Below are positions 1-7,930 of a DNA stretch of 55,883 bases, piece by piece. This DNA comes from Phycisphaerales bacterium UBA1161 (GTDB lineage: Bacteria > Planctomycetota > Phycisphaerae > Tepidisphaerales > Tepidisphaeraceae), in NCBI GenBank assembly GCA_002311745.1, contig DBZL01000023.1, positions 1 to 55,883 of the forward strand, read 5' to 3'. Under the pieces are notes generated by a model. The model ran no database searches, had not been told where the DNA came from, and saw nothing but the letters and a program-made list of their open reading frames with translations. Positions within the stretch are counted from its first letter, which is position 1, and every line of letters starts with the position of its first letter. A program made the position numbers and the translations under genes.

Positions 1-827
1 ATCACGTTGGCGTATTCGCGCCACGGCCGGCCCAGGTACACGCTGCCGTCCTTGACGCCCTCGCGTGCCGTCAGCTTGCAGTTCATGAACACGTACCCGT
101 AGGCGACGCCCTGAGGCGTGGAAGCCGCCGTGAGGTACCCCCTGCGCTTGCTGAGAATCTCGCAGTTGCGGAAGACCGCCGTGGAGTTGCCGAAGATGAA
201 ATCGACGCCGCCTTCGATGTGGCAATCCTCAAAATACAGCCGGTTGGCCGGCGTAACCGGCTTTTGCCAAAGGAGCGGGTTGCCGCCGCTCCGCGTCGAG
301 GGCGCGCTTGCCGGCGGCGGCCCGCCGTTGGTGTACAGCGTGTCCTGCCATCCGACAAACCGGCAGCGGCGGTAAATCTGCCGATCCCCCTGCGCCGCCA
401 ACGCCAACGCCTGGGCGACGTCCCGCGGCGTCGAATTGGAGAACGTCAGGTCATCCGCCTCAAAATCGTTGGCCTGCACGTACGTGCTGGCCGTCTTGGT
501 CGTCCCCAAAGGTTTGCCGTCCGGCCCCGGCAGCTTCGCTTCCAGATTGAAAATCAGAATCGTGGACTGCGCATCATCTCCATACATGCGGATGGGCGGC
601 TTATTCGCGCTGATCTTGATCTGCCCGGTGTAGGTGCCCGGCTTGATGTAGATCGTCACCGGCTGTTGGCTCCCATCGGGAATCGAATCGATCGCCGCCT
701 GCACCGTGCTGAATCCCGTCCCATCCGCCGCCACCACCAGCAGCTTGGCCGCATCCGCCGCCGCCGATCCCGCCAGCGCACCAATCACGATCACACTCGC
801 CCAGTTCAGCGCTCGCACACCGATCAT
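1..827 (-). CDS. Pectinesterase (pectin methylesterase), 3' end outside the window
   Basis: The reading frame is open from an ATG at 827 to the window edge, so about 275 residues are visible and the C-terminus is missing. It begins with a signal-peptide-like stretch rich in Ala and Val, then the usual family start (DGTGFSTVQAAIDSIPDG). The carbohydrate esterase family 8 landmarks appear in order: GWQDTLY at about residue 150, GGVDFIFGNS with the expected catalytic Asp at about 207, and YLGRPW near the visible end. Known members hydrolyse methyl esters of homogalacturonan, and this one is probably exported. It is divergently oriented to the next gene, with a 91-base gap that must hold both promoters. 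The gene sits outside the putative island, so pectin use looks like a chromosomal trait of the host. Confidence 0.9.
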   Translation of the reverse strand, partial: MIGVRALNWASVIVIGALAGSAAADAAKLLVVAADGTGFSTVQAAIDSIPDGSQQPVTIYIKPGTYTGQIKISANKPPIRMYGDDAQSTILIFNLEAKLPGPDGKPLGTTKTASTYVQANDFEADDLTFSNSTPRDVAQALALAAQGDRQIYRRCRFVGWQDTLYTNGGPPPASAPSTRSGGNPLLWQKPVTPANRLYFEDCHIEGGVDFIFGNSTAVFRNCEILSKRRGYLTAASTPQGVAYGYVFMNCKLTAREGVKDGSVYLGRPWREYANV

Positions 828-918
828 GTTGACCTCCGTTGACGCAAATCATAGCGATGCCGCCGCGGTCGGTGTAGGGTTGTTGACGCCGGCGGCGCGA
901 TGGTAAGCTCATCGGCCG

Positions 919-3150
919 ATGCCCGCCCGATGCGCAGCGATGCTCCTGGCCTGCCTGGCCGCCTGGCCGATCGCCCTCGCCGCCGCGGCCTTCGGGACCG
1001 ATCAGGAATTCGTCAATTCCATCGGCATGAAGATGCTGCCGATTCCCGCCGGTTCCTTCGACATGGGCTCGACCCGCCCCAGCGCCAACTTCGACGAGCA
1101 GCCCGTCCATCACGTGACCATTTCCCATCCGTTTTACCTGTCGCAAACGCCGGTGACCGTCGAGCAATTTCGCCAGTTCAAGTCCGACGCCCTGCTGAAC
1201 GACCAATACGCCCCCTACGCGGCGGGGATGAGCTGGCACGACGCCGAGGCTTTCTGCGCCTGGCTCTCGACCAAGGAACACAAGACGTATCGCCTGCCGA
1301 CGGAGGCGGAATGGGAATACGCCTGCCGGCGCGATCCACAAAAGATGCTGGGTTTTCGTCAATGGTGTTATGACTGGTACAGCCGGTACCTGCTGGGGGA
1401 TCAAACCGATCCCGTCGGCAGCCCGGAGGGACTGTGCAAGGTGGTTCGCGGCGGGCCGCTGGACGAGCCGTCGAAGTACTCCAAACCCGAGGATTATTTG
1501 CAGCCCAGCAGCCGCGAGGGGCTGGCGCCCGATTTCGCCCCCTATCGGGACGGGTTTGATCCGGCCCATCCCTACGGCCTGCACGGCGTTGGCTTCCGCA
1601 TCGTGCAAGCCGACCTGCCGTCGACACCCGAGCGGCTTGCGGCAATCTATCCCCTCCGGGCTGTTCACCAACTCACGGCACTGGCCACCATCGGCCCCGA
1701 TCCGAACAAGCCGTATTTCCGCAAGCGCCGCATGCTGTGGATGCCGCCGGACGACGCATCGGACGAGGCCATCCGCCACGCTGGGCTCGATCCATCCTTG
1801 CGCAATCACAACCACAGCCCCGCCATGGAAGTGATGCCCAACGGCGACGTGCTGACGGTGATGTACACGTCGCACAACGAGTATGAGCCGCAGGTCAGCC
1901 TGATGGCCAGCCGCCTGCCCTTCGGCGCCGATCAATGGGGCATGCCCAGCCCGTTCGTGGATACGCCCGGGGCCAACGACCATGCGCCCCTGCTCTGGCG
2001 GGACGGGCCGGTCGTTTATCTCTTCTGGGGCAACCCGTATTTGGAGGGGCATTTTCCCTTCAATTACATCACCAGCCGCAATAGCGGCGCCAGGTGGAGC
2101 AGCGAATTCTTCCCCCAGGTGATCGGGCCCATCGGCCCCACCACGCGCCCCCAGCCGATCAATACCGTCCTGCGCGATCGCGACGGCACGATCTACCTGC
2201 CCTGCGACGCGCCCGGCGCGCATTCCATGCTCTGGGCCACCAGCGACGACGGAAAAACCTGGCACGAAACCGGCGGACGCACCGATGGGCGGCACGGCAC
2301 CTTCGTCCTCCTGCATAACGGCGATTTCCTGGCCTTGGGTCGCGGGTCCAATATCGACGGTTACATGCCGCAGTCCCTCAGCCACGACCACGGAAAATCG
2401 TACGTAATCTCCAAAACGCCTTTCTGCGCCCTCAATAGCGCTCAGCGCCCCTGCATCCTCCGCCTGAGGAGCGGCAACATCATCTGCTGCGGCGATTACC
2501 AGCCCAGCAAGGGCACCACCAAGCCCATCGAGATCAAGGAAAGCGGCTGCTACATCGCCATCTCCCAGGACGAAGGCAAAACCTGGCGCATCAAGACCCT
2601 ACCCGGCACGCAAAAGGGGCATCACGATTCCGATACCCTCGGCTACAGCGTCCTACGCCAAGGCCCCAACGGGCTGATCCACCTGGTCACCTCCCTGACC
2701 CACCCCGCCCTGCATTTCGAGATGAACGAGGCGTGGATCTGGAGCGACGAGGCGACGCCGAATGATGACGCCCATCTGATGGCCAACACGGCCACGGAAG
2801 TGCGCGATGTCCAGTCCTACACCGAAAATTACCCGGACGGCTCGCCCCACATCACGTACAGCGCCGGCATCGGCAACGACGGACGCTTCCTGCTCGAAGG
2901 CACGGAAACCTGGTTTTATCCCAATGGCGCCAAGCAGCGCGAAACGCAATACCACCTTGGCCAAGAGATCGGCACCGAGAGCGATTGGTACATGTGGGGC
3001 CAACTTTCCACGCAGTGGCGCTACAACCCGGACGGCACCAGTCAATGGACCACCTGGTGGCCCAACGGCCGCAAACGCGCTCAATCAACTTGGAAGAACC
3101 TGGAACTGATCCCCGGCAGCGACCAGTTTTATGCGTATCCCGGCCAATGA
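919..3150 (+). CDS. Exported fusion: sulfatase-modifying-factor-like + sialidase/BNR-like + MORN-like repeats
   Basis: This is a 743-residue protein with a signal peptide (MPARCAAMLLACLAAWPIAL). Residues about 33-235 match the FGE-sulfatase (SUMF1) fold: IGMKMLPIPAGSFDMGS, SWHDAEAFCAWL, RLPTEAEWEYACR, ending in VGFRIVQ. The stretch normally after EWEYACR, carrying the PWG and NVWEW motifs, is nearly gone, and the chain jumps to a short QWCYDWY piece, so the domain is probably structural or binding. Residues about 280-620 look like a sialidase-type six-bladed propeller (ISQDEGKTWRIKTLPGTQKG is one Asp-box-like blade). The tail has MORN/YwqK-like strands such as GTETWFYPNGAKQRETQYH and DGTSQWTTWWPNGRKRAQS. 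The substrate is unknown. The start lacks a clear Shine-Dalgarno sequence. Confidence 0.75.
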   Translation: MPARCAAMLLACLAAWPIALAAAAFGTDQEFVNSIGMKMLPIPAGSFDMGSTRPSANFDEQPVHHVTISHPFYLSQTPVTVEQFRQFKSDALLNDQYAPYAAGMSWHDAEAFCAWLSTKEHKTYRLPTEAEWEYACRRDPQKMLGFRQWCYDWYSRYLLGDQTDPVGSPEGLCKVVRGGPLDEPSKYSKPEDYLQPSSREGLAPDFAPYRDGFDPAHPYGLHGVGFRIVQADLPSTPERLAAIYPLRAVHQLTALATIGPDPNKPYFRKRRMLWMPPDDASDEAIRHAGLDPSLRNHNHSPAMEVMPNGDVLTVMYTSHNEYEPQVSLMASRLPFGADQWGMPSPFVDTPGANDHAPLLWRDGPVVYLFWGNPYLEGHFPFNYITSRNSGARWSSEFFPQVIGPIGPTTRPQPINTVLRDRDGTIYLPCDAPGAHSMLWATSDDGKTWHETGGRTDGRHGTFVLLHNGDFLALGRGSNIDGYMPQSLSHDHGKSYVISKTPFCALNSAQRPCILRLRSGNIICCGDYQPSKGTTKPIEIKESGCYIAISQDEGKTWRIKTLPGTQKGHHDSDTLGYSVLRQGPNGLIHLVTSLTHPALHFEMNEAWIWSDEATPNDDAHLMANTATEVRDVQSYTENYPDGSPHITYSAGIGNDGRFLLEGTETWFYPNGAKQRETQYHLGQEIGTESDWYMWGQLSTQWRYNPDGTSQWTTWWPNGRKRAQSTWKNLELIPGSDQFYAYPGQ

Positions 3151-3284
3151 CCGCCGCGTCCCCCTCCATCGATCGCCGCGCCCTGGTCCGGCGGCTGGCA
3201 GTCCCGCCCCAGCGCTCCGCCCGGCTTCCCGCGCGACGGCAAATGGTCGGTCCACCGCGAAAACCTGGAGCCATGGCCGTGAAG

Positions 3285-3353
3285 TTAACCGCGAAGACGC
3301 GAAGATCGCGAAGGTAATTTCTGTCTTCGCGCCCTTCGCGCCTTCGCGGTTAA
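3285..3353. repeat. Hairpin repeat of CGCGAAG subunits
   Basis: The left arm has three CGCGAAG units spaced 8-9 bases apart after TTAAC. The right arm has three CTTCGCG units ending in GGTTAA, so the arms pair over about 28 bases around a short AT-rich loop. It lies between the sialidase-like gene and a truncated oxidoreductase. It could terminate transcription, but there is no T-run, and the internal short-period repetition fits a mobile intergenic repeat better. Confidence 0.8.
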
Positions 3354-3377
3354 TTTGGAAGCCTAGAATCTTGACCG

Positions 3378-3602
3378 ATGCACGATGTCGCCATCATTGG
3401 CGCCGGACCGGCCGGCTGTGCGGCGGCGATCGCTCTGCGGCGGCTGGGCCGCGCGGTTTTGCTCATCGAGCAGCAGCGCTTCCCGCGCGACAAGGTCTGT
3501 GGCGCGGCCGCCGTCTCGCCTGCCGCACTGCGGGGATCATGCTTTCCCTGCCGGCGATGTCCGAACTCATGGTGGCCGTCGCATCGGCCGGATCAGGGGT
3601 GA
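3378..3602 (+). pseudogene. Truncated FAD-dependent oxidoreductase (geranylgeranyl reductase-like N-terminus)
   Basis: Only the FAD-binding N-terminus survives: MHDVAIIGAGPAGCAAAIAL carries the GxGxxG dinucleotide-binding loop, followed by the acidic strand end (LLIEQQ) and the FPRDKVCG motif of the geranylgeranyl reductase/tryptophan halogenase-like flavoproteins. After SPAALR, at about residue 52, the frame runs into unrelated sequence and stops. Intact family members have about 350-420 residues, so roughly 85% of the gene is missing. No continuation was recognised in the other frames up to 3699. It lies directly after a hairpin repeat, which may mark the deletion event. Confidence 0.7.
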
Positions 3603-3698
3603 CAAAACTGGCGCTGCGCGCCATGGGCAAGAGCGCCTGCGCCGCGGGCGCACTCGCTTGACGCGCGCCAGTCGTTACAATCACGCGGCCTCGAACCA

Positions 3699-4250
3699 AT
3701 GATGCCGCCAGATGACGCCACACCATCGGTCCCGCCCCGCATCCCCACCGGCATGGGCGGATTCTTCGCCCGATATTCCTGGATCATCCTGCGCAACGTG
3801 ATCGGCTGGCTGCTGATTCTCCTGGCCCTCCCCGTGGCCGGATTTTTCCCCGTGCCTCTGGGCACGCCGATTTTCCTGATTGGTTTTGCCCTGATCACGT
3901 TTCCGGGCAAACGGCGGCTGACCGCTGGGATACTGCGCGGCATCCCGCTGAATCTTTGCTCGTCGTCCCTGCGCACGGCGCGGGCGGCCATCGCCCTCTT
4001 GTTCCCGCCCCTGGTGGTCTGGCTCTTTGCCCGCCAACAACATTCCCTGATTCACCCGCAGCGCATCGGCGTGGCGGCCACGGCGGCGCTGTACGTCATG
4101 GCCATCGGCGGCACGTGGATCGGCACCCTTTGGCTCCTGCGCCTGCTCAACCTGTGTATTGCTCTGGTACCGCGGATACGGCGCCGCATGCGCCCGTGGA
4201 TGCGCCGCCACGGCACCAAGCCGCCGCCGCCACGGAAACACCGGGGGTGA
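3699..4250 (+). CDS. Small integral membrane protein, PGPGW-like
   Basis: This is a 183-residue protein. A Pro-rich N-terminus is followed by hydrophobic segments at about 28-70 (one hairpin: IILRNVIGWLLILLALPVAG then LGTPIFLIGFALITFP), about 95-115 (AIALLFPPLVVWLFA) and about 125-160, ending in a very basic tail (RRRMRPWMRRHG, then KPPPPRKHRG). The first hairpin resembles the small PGPGW-type transmembrane proteins, but I do not recognise a named family with certainty. ATG at 3699 opens the frame; a later ATG at 3753 (MGGFFARY) is also possible. No function can be assigned. It ends 23 bases before the end of the convergent LAB_N gene. Confidence 0.6.
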   Translation: MMPPDDATPSVPPRIPTGMGGFFARYSWIILRNVIGWLLILLALPVAGFFPVPLGTPIFLIGFALITFPGKRRLTAGILRGIPLNLCSSSLRTARAAIALLFPPLVVWLFARQQHSLIHPQRIGVAATAALYVMAIGGTWIGTLWLLRLLNLCIALVPRIRRRMRPWMRRHGTKPPPPRKHRG

Positions 4251-4273
4251 AAATCGGATGTATGTTCTATTCT

Positions 4274-4855
4274 TCAGGAGCCTTCGGTGACGGCCAACGT
4301 CGGTTGGCGGGCTTCGCTGCGAATCCACAGGATATTCTTGAGATAGATGAACGAGCCGAAGGCCTGACCCAGCAGGCCGATCGGGTCTCGCCGCCATAGA
4401 AAATAGGACAGCAGCAGCAGCGAGCCCATGAGGCTCATCCACCAGAACAGGGGCGGCACGACGGATTTCCCGCGGCGTTCGCTGGCCAGCCATTGCACCA
4501 CCATCCGGCCGGTGAACAGCACTTGACCGAAGAGCCCGATTCCCAGCCAAAACGCGACGACCGGCGACGACAGGCCCAGGGCCGCGCCGCTCGCCTTTCC
4601 GGCCTCATAGAGCCGATCGGACATCTGCTGGACCGGCACGTTCTCGACTCTGCCGTCGCCATGATGAACCAGGTAGACCATGCTGCCATCGGATTGACGC
4701 TGGAGGTAAACCCGGGAGCTGGCATCCGGCAGCTTGACGTCCACCTGCACGGCGTCGGCGGAGGGGGCGTGGCGTCGAAACAGCAGCACGGTCACCACGC
4801 CCAGGACCGCGAGGAACACGAGTTCTCCGAAAATGAGATACCGACGACGCGACAT
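4274..4855 (-). CDS. Stand-alone lipid-A-disaccharide synthase N-terminal domain (LAB_N) membrane protein
   Basis: This is a 193-residue protein. An N-terminal membrane anchor (residues about 7-26) leads into a short soluble region (residues about 30-85) rich in strand-forming residues. The C-terminal half matches the LAB_N family: WLGIGLFGQVLFTGRMVVQW, SVVPPLFWWMSLMGSLLLL, and LGQAFGSFIYLKNILWI, which are three membrane helices. Known relatives occur as an N-terminal domain of LpxB or alone, and are small multi-spanning proteins whose exact role is unclear. No LpxB catalytic domain follows here. The start at 4855 is chosen because GGGAGG lies just upstream, although the open frame extends further. 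It is the last gene of a three-gene operon with the two genes upstream. Confidence 0.8.
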   Translation of the reverse strand: MSRRRYLIFGELVFLAVLGVVTVLLFRRHAPSADAVQVDVKLPDASSRVYLQRQSDGSMVYLVHHGDGRVENVPVQQMSDRLYEAGKASGAALGLSSPVVAFWLGIGLFGQVLFTGRMVVQWLASERRGKSVVPPLFWWMSLMGSLLLLSYFLWRRDPIGLLGQAFGSFIYLKNILWIRSEARQPTLAVTEGS

Positions 4856-4952
4856 GGAATCCTCCCGGTACGGCGGCAGGCGGTATTGTGGGGAAAGCTC
4901 GCCGGTTGGCAACCTGACCCGCGGCCTGATCGGTAAACCTAGGACCTGCCCA

Positions 4953-5147
4953 TCAGGGCGGCGAACTAGCCGCTGGCGAGGCGGCCGGGGGGGACGGATG
5001 CCGCAGGGGATACACGCTTTTGTAATACATCGCCAGCAGCACGGCCATCCAGAGGGCAAACAGGACGCATAGGGCGGCGAACCATCCTCGCCGCGGCTTG
5101 GGCGGCGCAGGCCCGTCCGTTCGCTCCCCCGTTGGCGGGCGGCTCAT
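4953..5147 (-). CDS. Short single-span membrane protein
   Basis: This is a 64-residue protein with a Pro/Arg-rich cytoplasmic-type N-terminus, one hydrophobic helix (residues about 22-42, WFAALCVLFALWMAVLLAMY) and a Ser/Pro/Ala-rich tail. Its ATG overlaps the TGA of the upstream gene (ATGA at 5144-5147), which indicates translational coupling and supports it being real despite its size. I recognise no family. It sits between a Minf_1886-type protein and a LAB_N protein, so an envelope-related accessory role is a guess from context. Confidence 0.65.
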   Translation of the reverse strand: MSRPPTGERTDGPAPPKPRRGWFAALCVLFALWMAVLLAMYYKSVYPLRHPSPPAASPAASSPP

Positions 5148-5551
5148 TTGTGGCTCGCGATGCGATACTCGGTTTCCAACGCCGTCTTGAAGTCGTAAAC
5201 GTCGCGGAAATCTTCGATCCTGTCCTGCTCGGTGGCGGCCAGGATTTTGTGCTCGATCAACTCGAAGACAATGCGCCCGAAATCGATCGTCCCGGTGATG
5301 TTCCAGTGCTGCAAGACGGTCCTGGCCATGCGGCCCCATAACCCCAACGCGTATTCGCGCAAGCCCTGACACAATTGCTGCCCGGTGACGTGCCGGTCGC
5401 GGGCGGGCGGCGTTGCCGAGCCGTGCACCTTCCCCACCGTGAACGCCAGCCCGCGATGGACAAACTCGTAAGCCTCGATGGGGTAAGCACCTGCGCCCTC
5501 GGCGAAGAGTCGCAACGCCGCAAACTGCTCGATTTCGCTCGGCGGAGGCAT
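5144..5551 (-). CDS. Minf_1886 family protein (Planctomycetes/Verrucomicrobia conserved hypothetical)
   Basis: This is a 135-residue soluble protein. It contains the features I associate with the family: AYEFVHRGLAFTV, HVTGQQLCQGLREYALGLWG, and NITGTIDFGRIVFELIEH. The function of the family is unknown; its restriction to the Planctomycetes-Verrucomicrobia group is the useful taxonomic signal here. The ATG at 5551 has no Shine-Dalgarno sequence, but a promoter-like pair sits directly upstream, so translation from a leaderless transcript is plausible. It heads an operon with the small membrane protein (overlapping by 4 bases) and the LAB_N protein. Confidence 0.75.
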   Translation of the reverse strand: MPPPSEIEQFAALRLFAEGAGAYPIEAYEFVHRGLAFTVGKVHGSATPPARDRHVTGQQLCQGLREYALGLWGRMARTVLQHWNITGTIDFGRIVFELIEHKILAATEQDRIEDFRDVYDFKTALETEYRIASHK

Positions 5552-5557
5552 ATTTGC

Positions 5558-5585
5558 AATTTAGCACAGCTTTGGCGACACGCAA
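5558..5585 (-). promoter_or_regulatory. Candidate promoter giving a leaderless transcript
   Basis: On the minus strand TTGCGT (5580-5585) and TAAATT (5558-5563) are separated by 16 bases. The first A of the ATG at 5551 lies seven bases after the last T of the -10 box, where transcription would be expected to start. No ribosome-binding site is present. This is a prediction from spacing and sequence only. Confidence 0.45.
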
Positions 5586-5791
5586 GCACCGGTCCCGCCC
5601 GGCGGGCATTTTTGGACGCATCAGGCTTTGCGCAGCCGCGCCCGGGGGCGGAAAAATCCCAAACCCGCCGGCGTCGCCCGGTTGTGGATCGCCGCCCCCG
5701 CCGGTAAAACACGGCGGCGGCACCTACGGCGCAAGACCAGTGGCAAGTGCGTCTTGCCCCCGCCGGCGAACTACCAAGGGAAAGCGGACTC

Positions 5792-7531
5792 ATGATTCGA
5801 CGAATAATGCTGGGAACGGTCTTGACGGTTTGGGGGTTGGGATTCGTAGGCTGCGGGCTCGGCCCGCCGGAGGCGTTCGATCCGCGCGCCATCGCCCACG
5901 GCGAGCGCGCCGGCGCCACTTCCGTCAGGACGGCCCGGCTGCAGCGCCTGCCCACGACGCGGGACATCGCTCCCATCGGCGGCGGACCCATGACGCCGCG
6001 CAACGATCCCACCGCCTCTTCCAAGGCCGACGTCGTCCCCGTCGTCCGCTTGAGCCTGCGCGAGTTGATCCACCGCGCCGTCGCCAACAACCACGACGTC
6101 AAGGTCGCCGGCTATCAACCCTCGATCGAAGGCGCGCGCGTCATCGAGGCCCAGGGCCATTTCGACCCCGTCTTTTTCACCAACGCCCAATATCAGCGTA
6201 AAGATGAGCTGACCGGCGGGCAGATCTTCAACGATTTTACCAACGGCTTGATCCCCATCGAAAGCAACCTCGACCGCGAGGACATCGGCACCCTCCAGAC
6301 CGGCTTCCAGCAGAACCTCCAAAGCGGCGGGCAGCTCCAGTTGCAGTATGAAACCACCTACAACTGGTTCAGCCCGCAACGCGAGCTGCTCAATCCGTTT
6401 TATACCAGCGACCTGTCGCTCCAACTCACCCAGCCGCTGCTGCGCAATTTCGGTTACGAGGTCAACCAAGCGCAGATCACCATCAGCCGCCTCACCCAAA
6501 AGGAAAGCCTCCTGGAATTCCGCAAGGCCGTCGAGCAGAACGCCGCCGACATCGAGAAGGCCTACTGGCAGCTCGTGCAGGCCGAACGCGACATCACCAT
6601 CGAGCAGGACCTGGTCAACCAGACGGAGATCACCTATCAAATTCTGGAAACCCGCATGAAGCGCGGCCTGGACGTCAGCCAGCTCCAGGTCGCCCAGGCC
6701 CAGACGGTGCTGGAAAGCCGACGCGGACAGCTCCTGCAATTCAAATCCCAGGCGCGCGACCTGTCCGATCAGCTCAAGGCCCTCATGAGCGATCCGGAAT
6801 TTCCCGTCACCTCGTCGGTGCTGATCCTCCCCGCCGACGCCCCGGTCGAAGCGCCGATGAACTTCAACCTGCAAGACGAGATCGACACCGCCATGCAAAA
6901 CCGCTTCGAGCTGGGCGAACAGCAGCTCAAGATCGAGGCCGCCACGGTGACGATCCGCGTCGCCAAGAACAACCTGCTGCCCGAGCTGGACTTCATCGGT
7001 TCGGTCGGGCCGCAAGGCGCCGGCGGCAGCGAAGGCACCGCCATGGGCACCAACGCCCAATTCGATCACCTCGACTACACCGTCGGCTTCAAGCTCCAAG
7101 TCCCCCTGGGCAACCGCGAGGCCCGCGCCATCTGGAAACGCACCCTTCTGCAGCGCATGCAGGCCATCGAGCAGTATCGCTCACTGGTGGAACAGGTGGC
7201 CGTCGATGTCAAGACCAGCGCCCGCGCCGTGGCCACCGCCTGGGAACTGGTCGGCGCCAATCGCCGTGCGCGTTTCAGCGCCCAGGATGCCCTGCGCGCC
7301 ATCAACGAGCGCGAGCGCGCCAACGAGCCGCTGACCCCGGAGTTCGTCAAGCTCAAACTGGATACGCAGGACACCCTCTCCCAGTCCATGCAGGCCGAGG
7401 TGCAGGCGATCGCCAATTACAACATCGCCCTGTCCCAGCTCGAGCGCGCCAAGGGCACGCTCCTGCGTTACAACAACGTGCTACTGGAAGAGGAAACACC
7501 CCACGACGAGGAAGCCGGCCTCCTGCATTAA
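5792..7531 (+). CDS. TolC-family outer-membrane efflux lipoprotein
   Basis: This is a 579-residue protein starting at MIRRIMLGTVLT, with a lipobox GFVGC at residues 17-21 and Cys21 as the lipidated residue. After a disordered stretch (to about 85), two homologous outer-membrane efflux domains follow, with typical helical segments such as LRELIHRAVANNHDVKVAGY, FRKAVEQNAADIEKAYWQLV, LLPELDFIGSVG and AIANYNIALSQLERAKGTLL. Such proteins form the trimeric outer-membrane duct of type I secretion or RND/ABC efflux. Its partners are not adjacent, but an HlyD-type adaptor and an MFS transporter lie 2-7 kb downstream on the other strand. The start at 5792 is preferred over an upstream in-frame start because it places the signal peptide and lipobox properly. 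Confidence 0.88.
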   Translation: MIRRIMLGTVLTVWGLGFVGCGLGPPEAFDPRAIAHGERAGATSVRTARLQRLPTTRDIAPIGGGPMTPRNDPTASSKADVVPVVRLSLRELIHRAVANNHDVKVAGYQPSIEGARVIEAQGHFDPVFFTNAQYQRKDELTGGQIFNDFTNGLIPIESNLDREDIGTLQTGFQQNLQSGGQLQLQYETTYNWFSPQRELLNPFYTSDLSLQLTQPLLRNFGYEVNQAQITISRLTQKESLLEFRKAVEQNAADIEKAYWQLVQAERDITIEQDLVNQTEITYQILETRMKRGLDVSQLQVAQAQTVLESRRGQLLQFKSQARDLSDQLKALMSDPEFPVTSSVLILPADAPVEAPMNFNLQDEIDTAMQNRFELGEQQLKIEAATVTIRVAKNNLLPELDFIGSVGPQGAGGSEGTAMGTNAQFDHLDYTVGFKLQVPLGNREARAIWKRTLLQRMQAIEQYRSLVEQVAVDVKTSARAVATAWELVGANRRARFSAQDALRAINERERANEPLTPEFVKLKLDTQDTLSQSMQAEVQAIANYNIALSQLERAKGTLLRYNNVLLEEETPHDEEAGLLH

Positions 7532-7743
7532 GTCCCAGCGACGACGGATCGACAAATGGGTCTCGCCGCGCGATTGAGCCGGCCCGTCCTCGTCATTCTG
7601 CATTGAGCCCCAGCGACGACGGATCGACGAACCACTCCCGCTTCGTTATTGAGCCGGCCCGTCCTCGTCATTCTGCATTGAGCCTCAGCGACGACCGATC
7701 GACGAACCACTCCCGCTTCGTTATTGAGCCGGCCCGTCCTCGG
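7525..7743. repeat. 75-bp tandem repeat, about 2.9 copies
   Basis: The units start at 7525, 7600 and 7675 with exact 75-base spacing. Units 2 and 3 differ at only a few positions; unit 1 is diverged in its middle and overlaps the stop codon of the TolC-type gene. Each unit contains ATTGAGCCGGCCCGTCCTCG. Because 75 is a multiple of three, short open frames cross it on both strands, but they show no protein signature. Confidence 0.9.
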
Positions 7744-7748
7744 GCCGG
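7729..7748. terminator. GC hairpin, possible bidirectional terminator
   Basis: CCGGCCCG (7729-7736) pairs perfectly with CGGGCCGG (7741-7748) around a TCCT loop. It lies between the convergent TolC-type and DUF4276 genes at the end of the tandem repeat. There is no T-run on either side, so termination is uncertain. Confidence 0.4.
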
Positions 7749-7808
7749 TCCCCCGGCTCGCGGACGACCGGCTCAACTCGCTCGCGCAGCCCCTCGGTTC
7801 TTCGATCC

Positions 7809-7880
7809 CTATCCCCCATCGCTTCGGCCGCCTCCAGGGCGCTGAGCCGATGATCCGCCCTTCGCTGCGGCAGCCAACTC
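7809..7880. repeat. Decayed copy of the MFS gene 3' end (left flank of the ATPase module)
   Basis: This stretch aligns with 9901-9980, which encodes the last residues of the MFS transporter. At least 30 consecutive bases around GCCGCCTCCAGGGCGCTGAG are identical in both, with substitutions and single-base gaps outside. No MFS gene precedes this copy, so it is a vestigial duplicate. The pair brackets the ATPase/DUF4276 module as direct repeats about 2.09 kb apart. Confidence 0.8.
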
Positions 7881-7930
7881 GTCAGAATGACCTCGACGTG
7901 ACCGCTCTAATAACGAGGTTCCATTTCCTC

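Noticed and set aside
601..2391. Long minus-strand open frame of 596 codons across the sialidase-like gene
   Set aside because: It is antisense to a well-supported gene, has Gly/Val/Arg-rich nonsense composition typical of shadows in high-GC DNA, and overlaps the pectinesterase start.
7603..7845. Small open frame across the 75-bp repeats (repeat peptide SDDGSTNHSRFVIEPARPR)
   Set aside because: The frame exists only because the period is a multiple of three; no ribosome-binding site and no family match.
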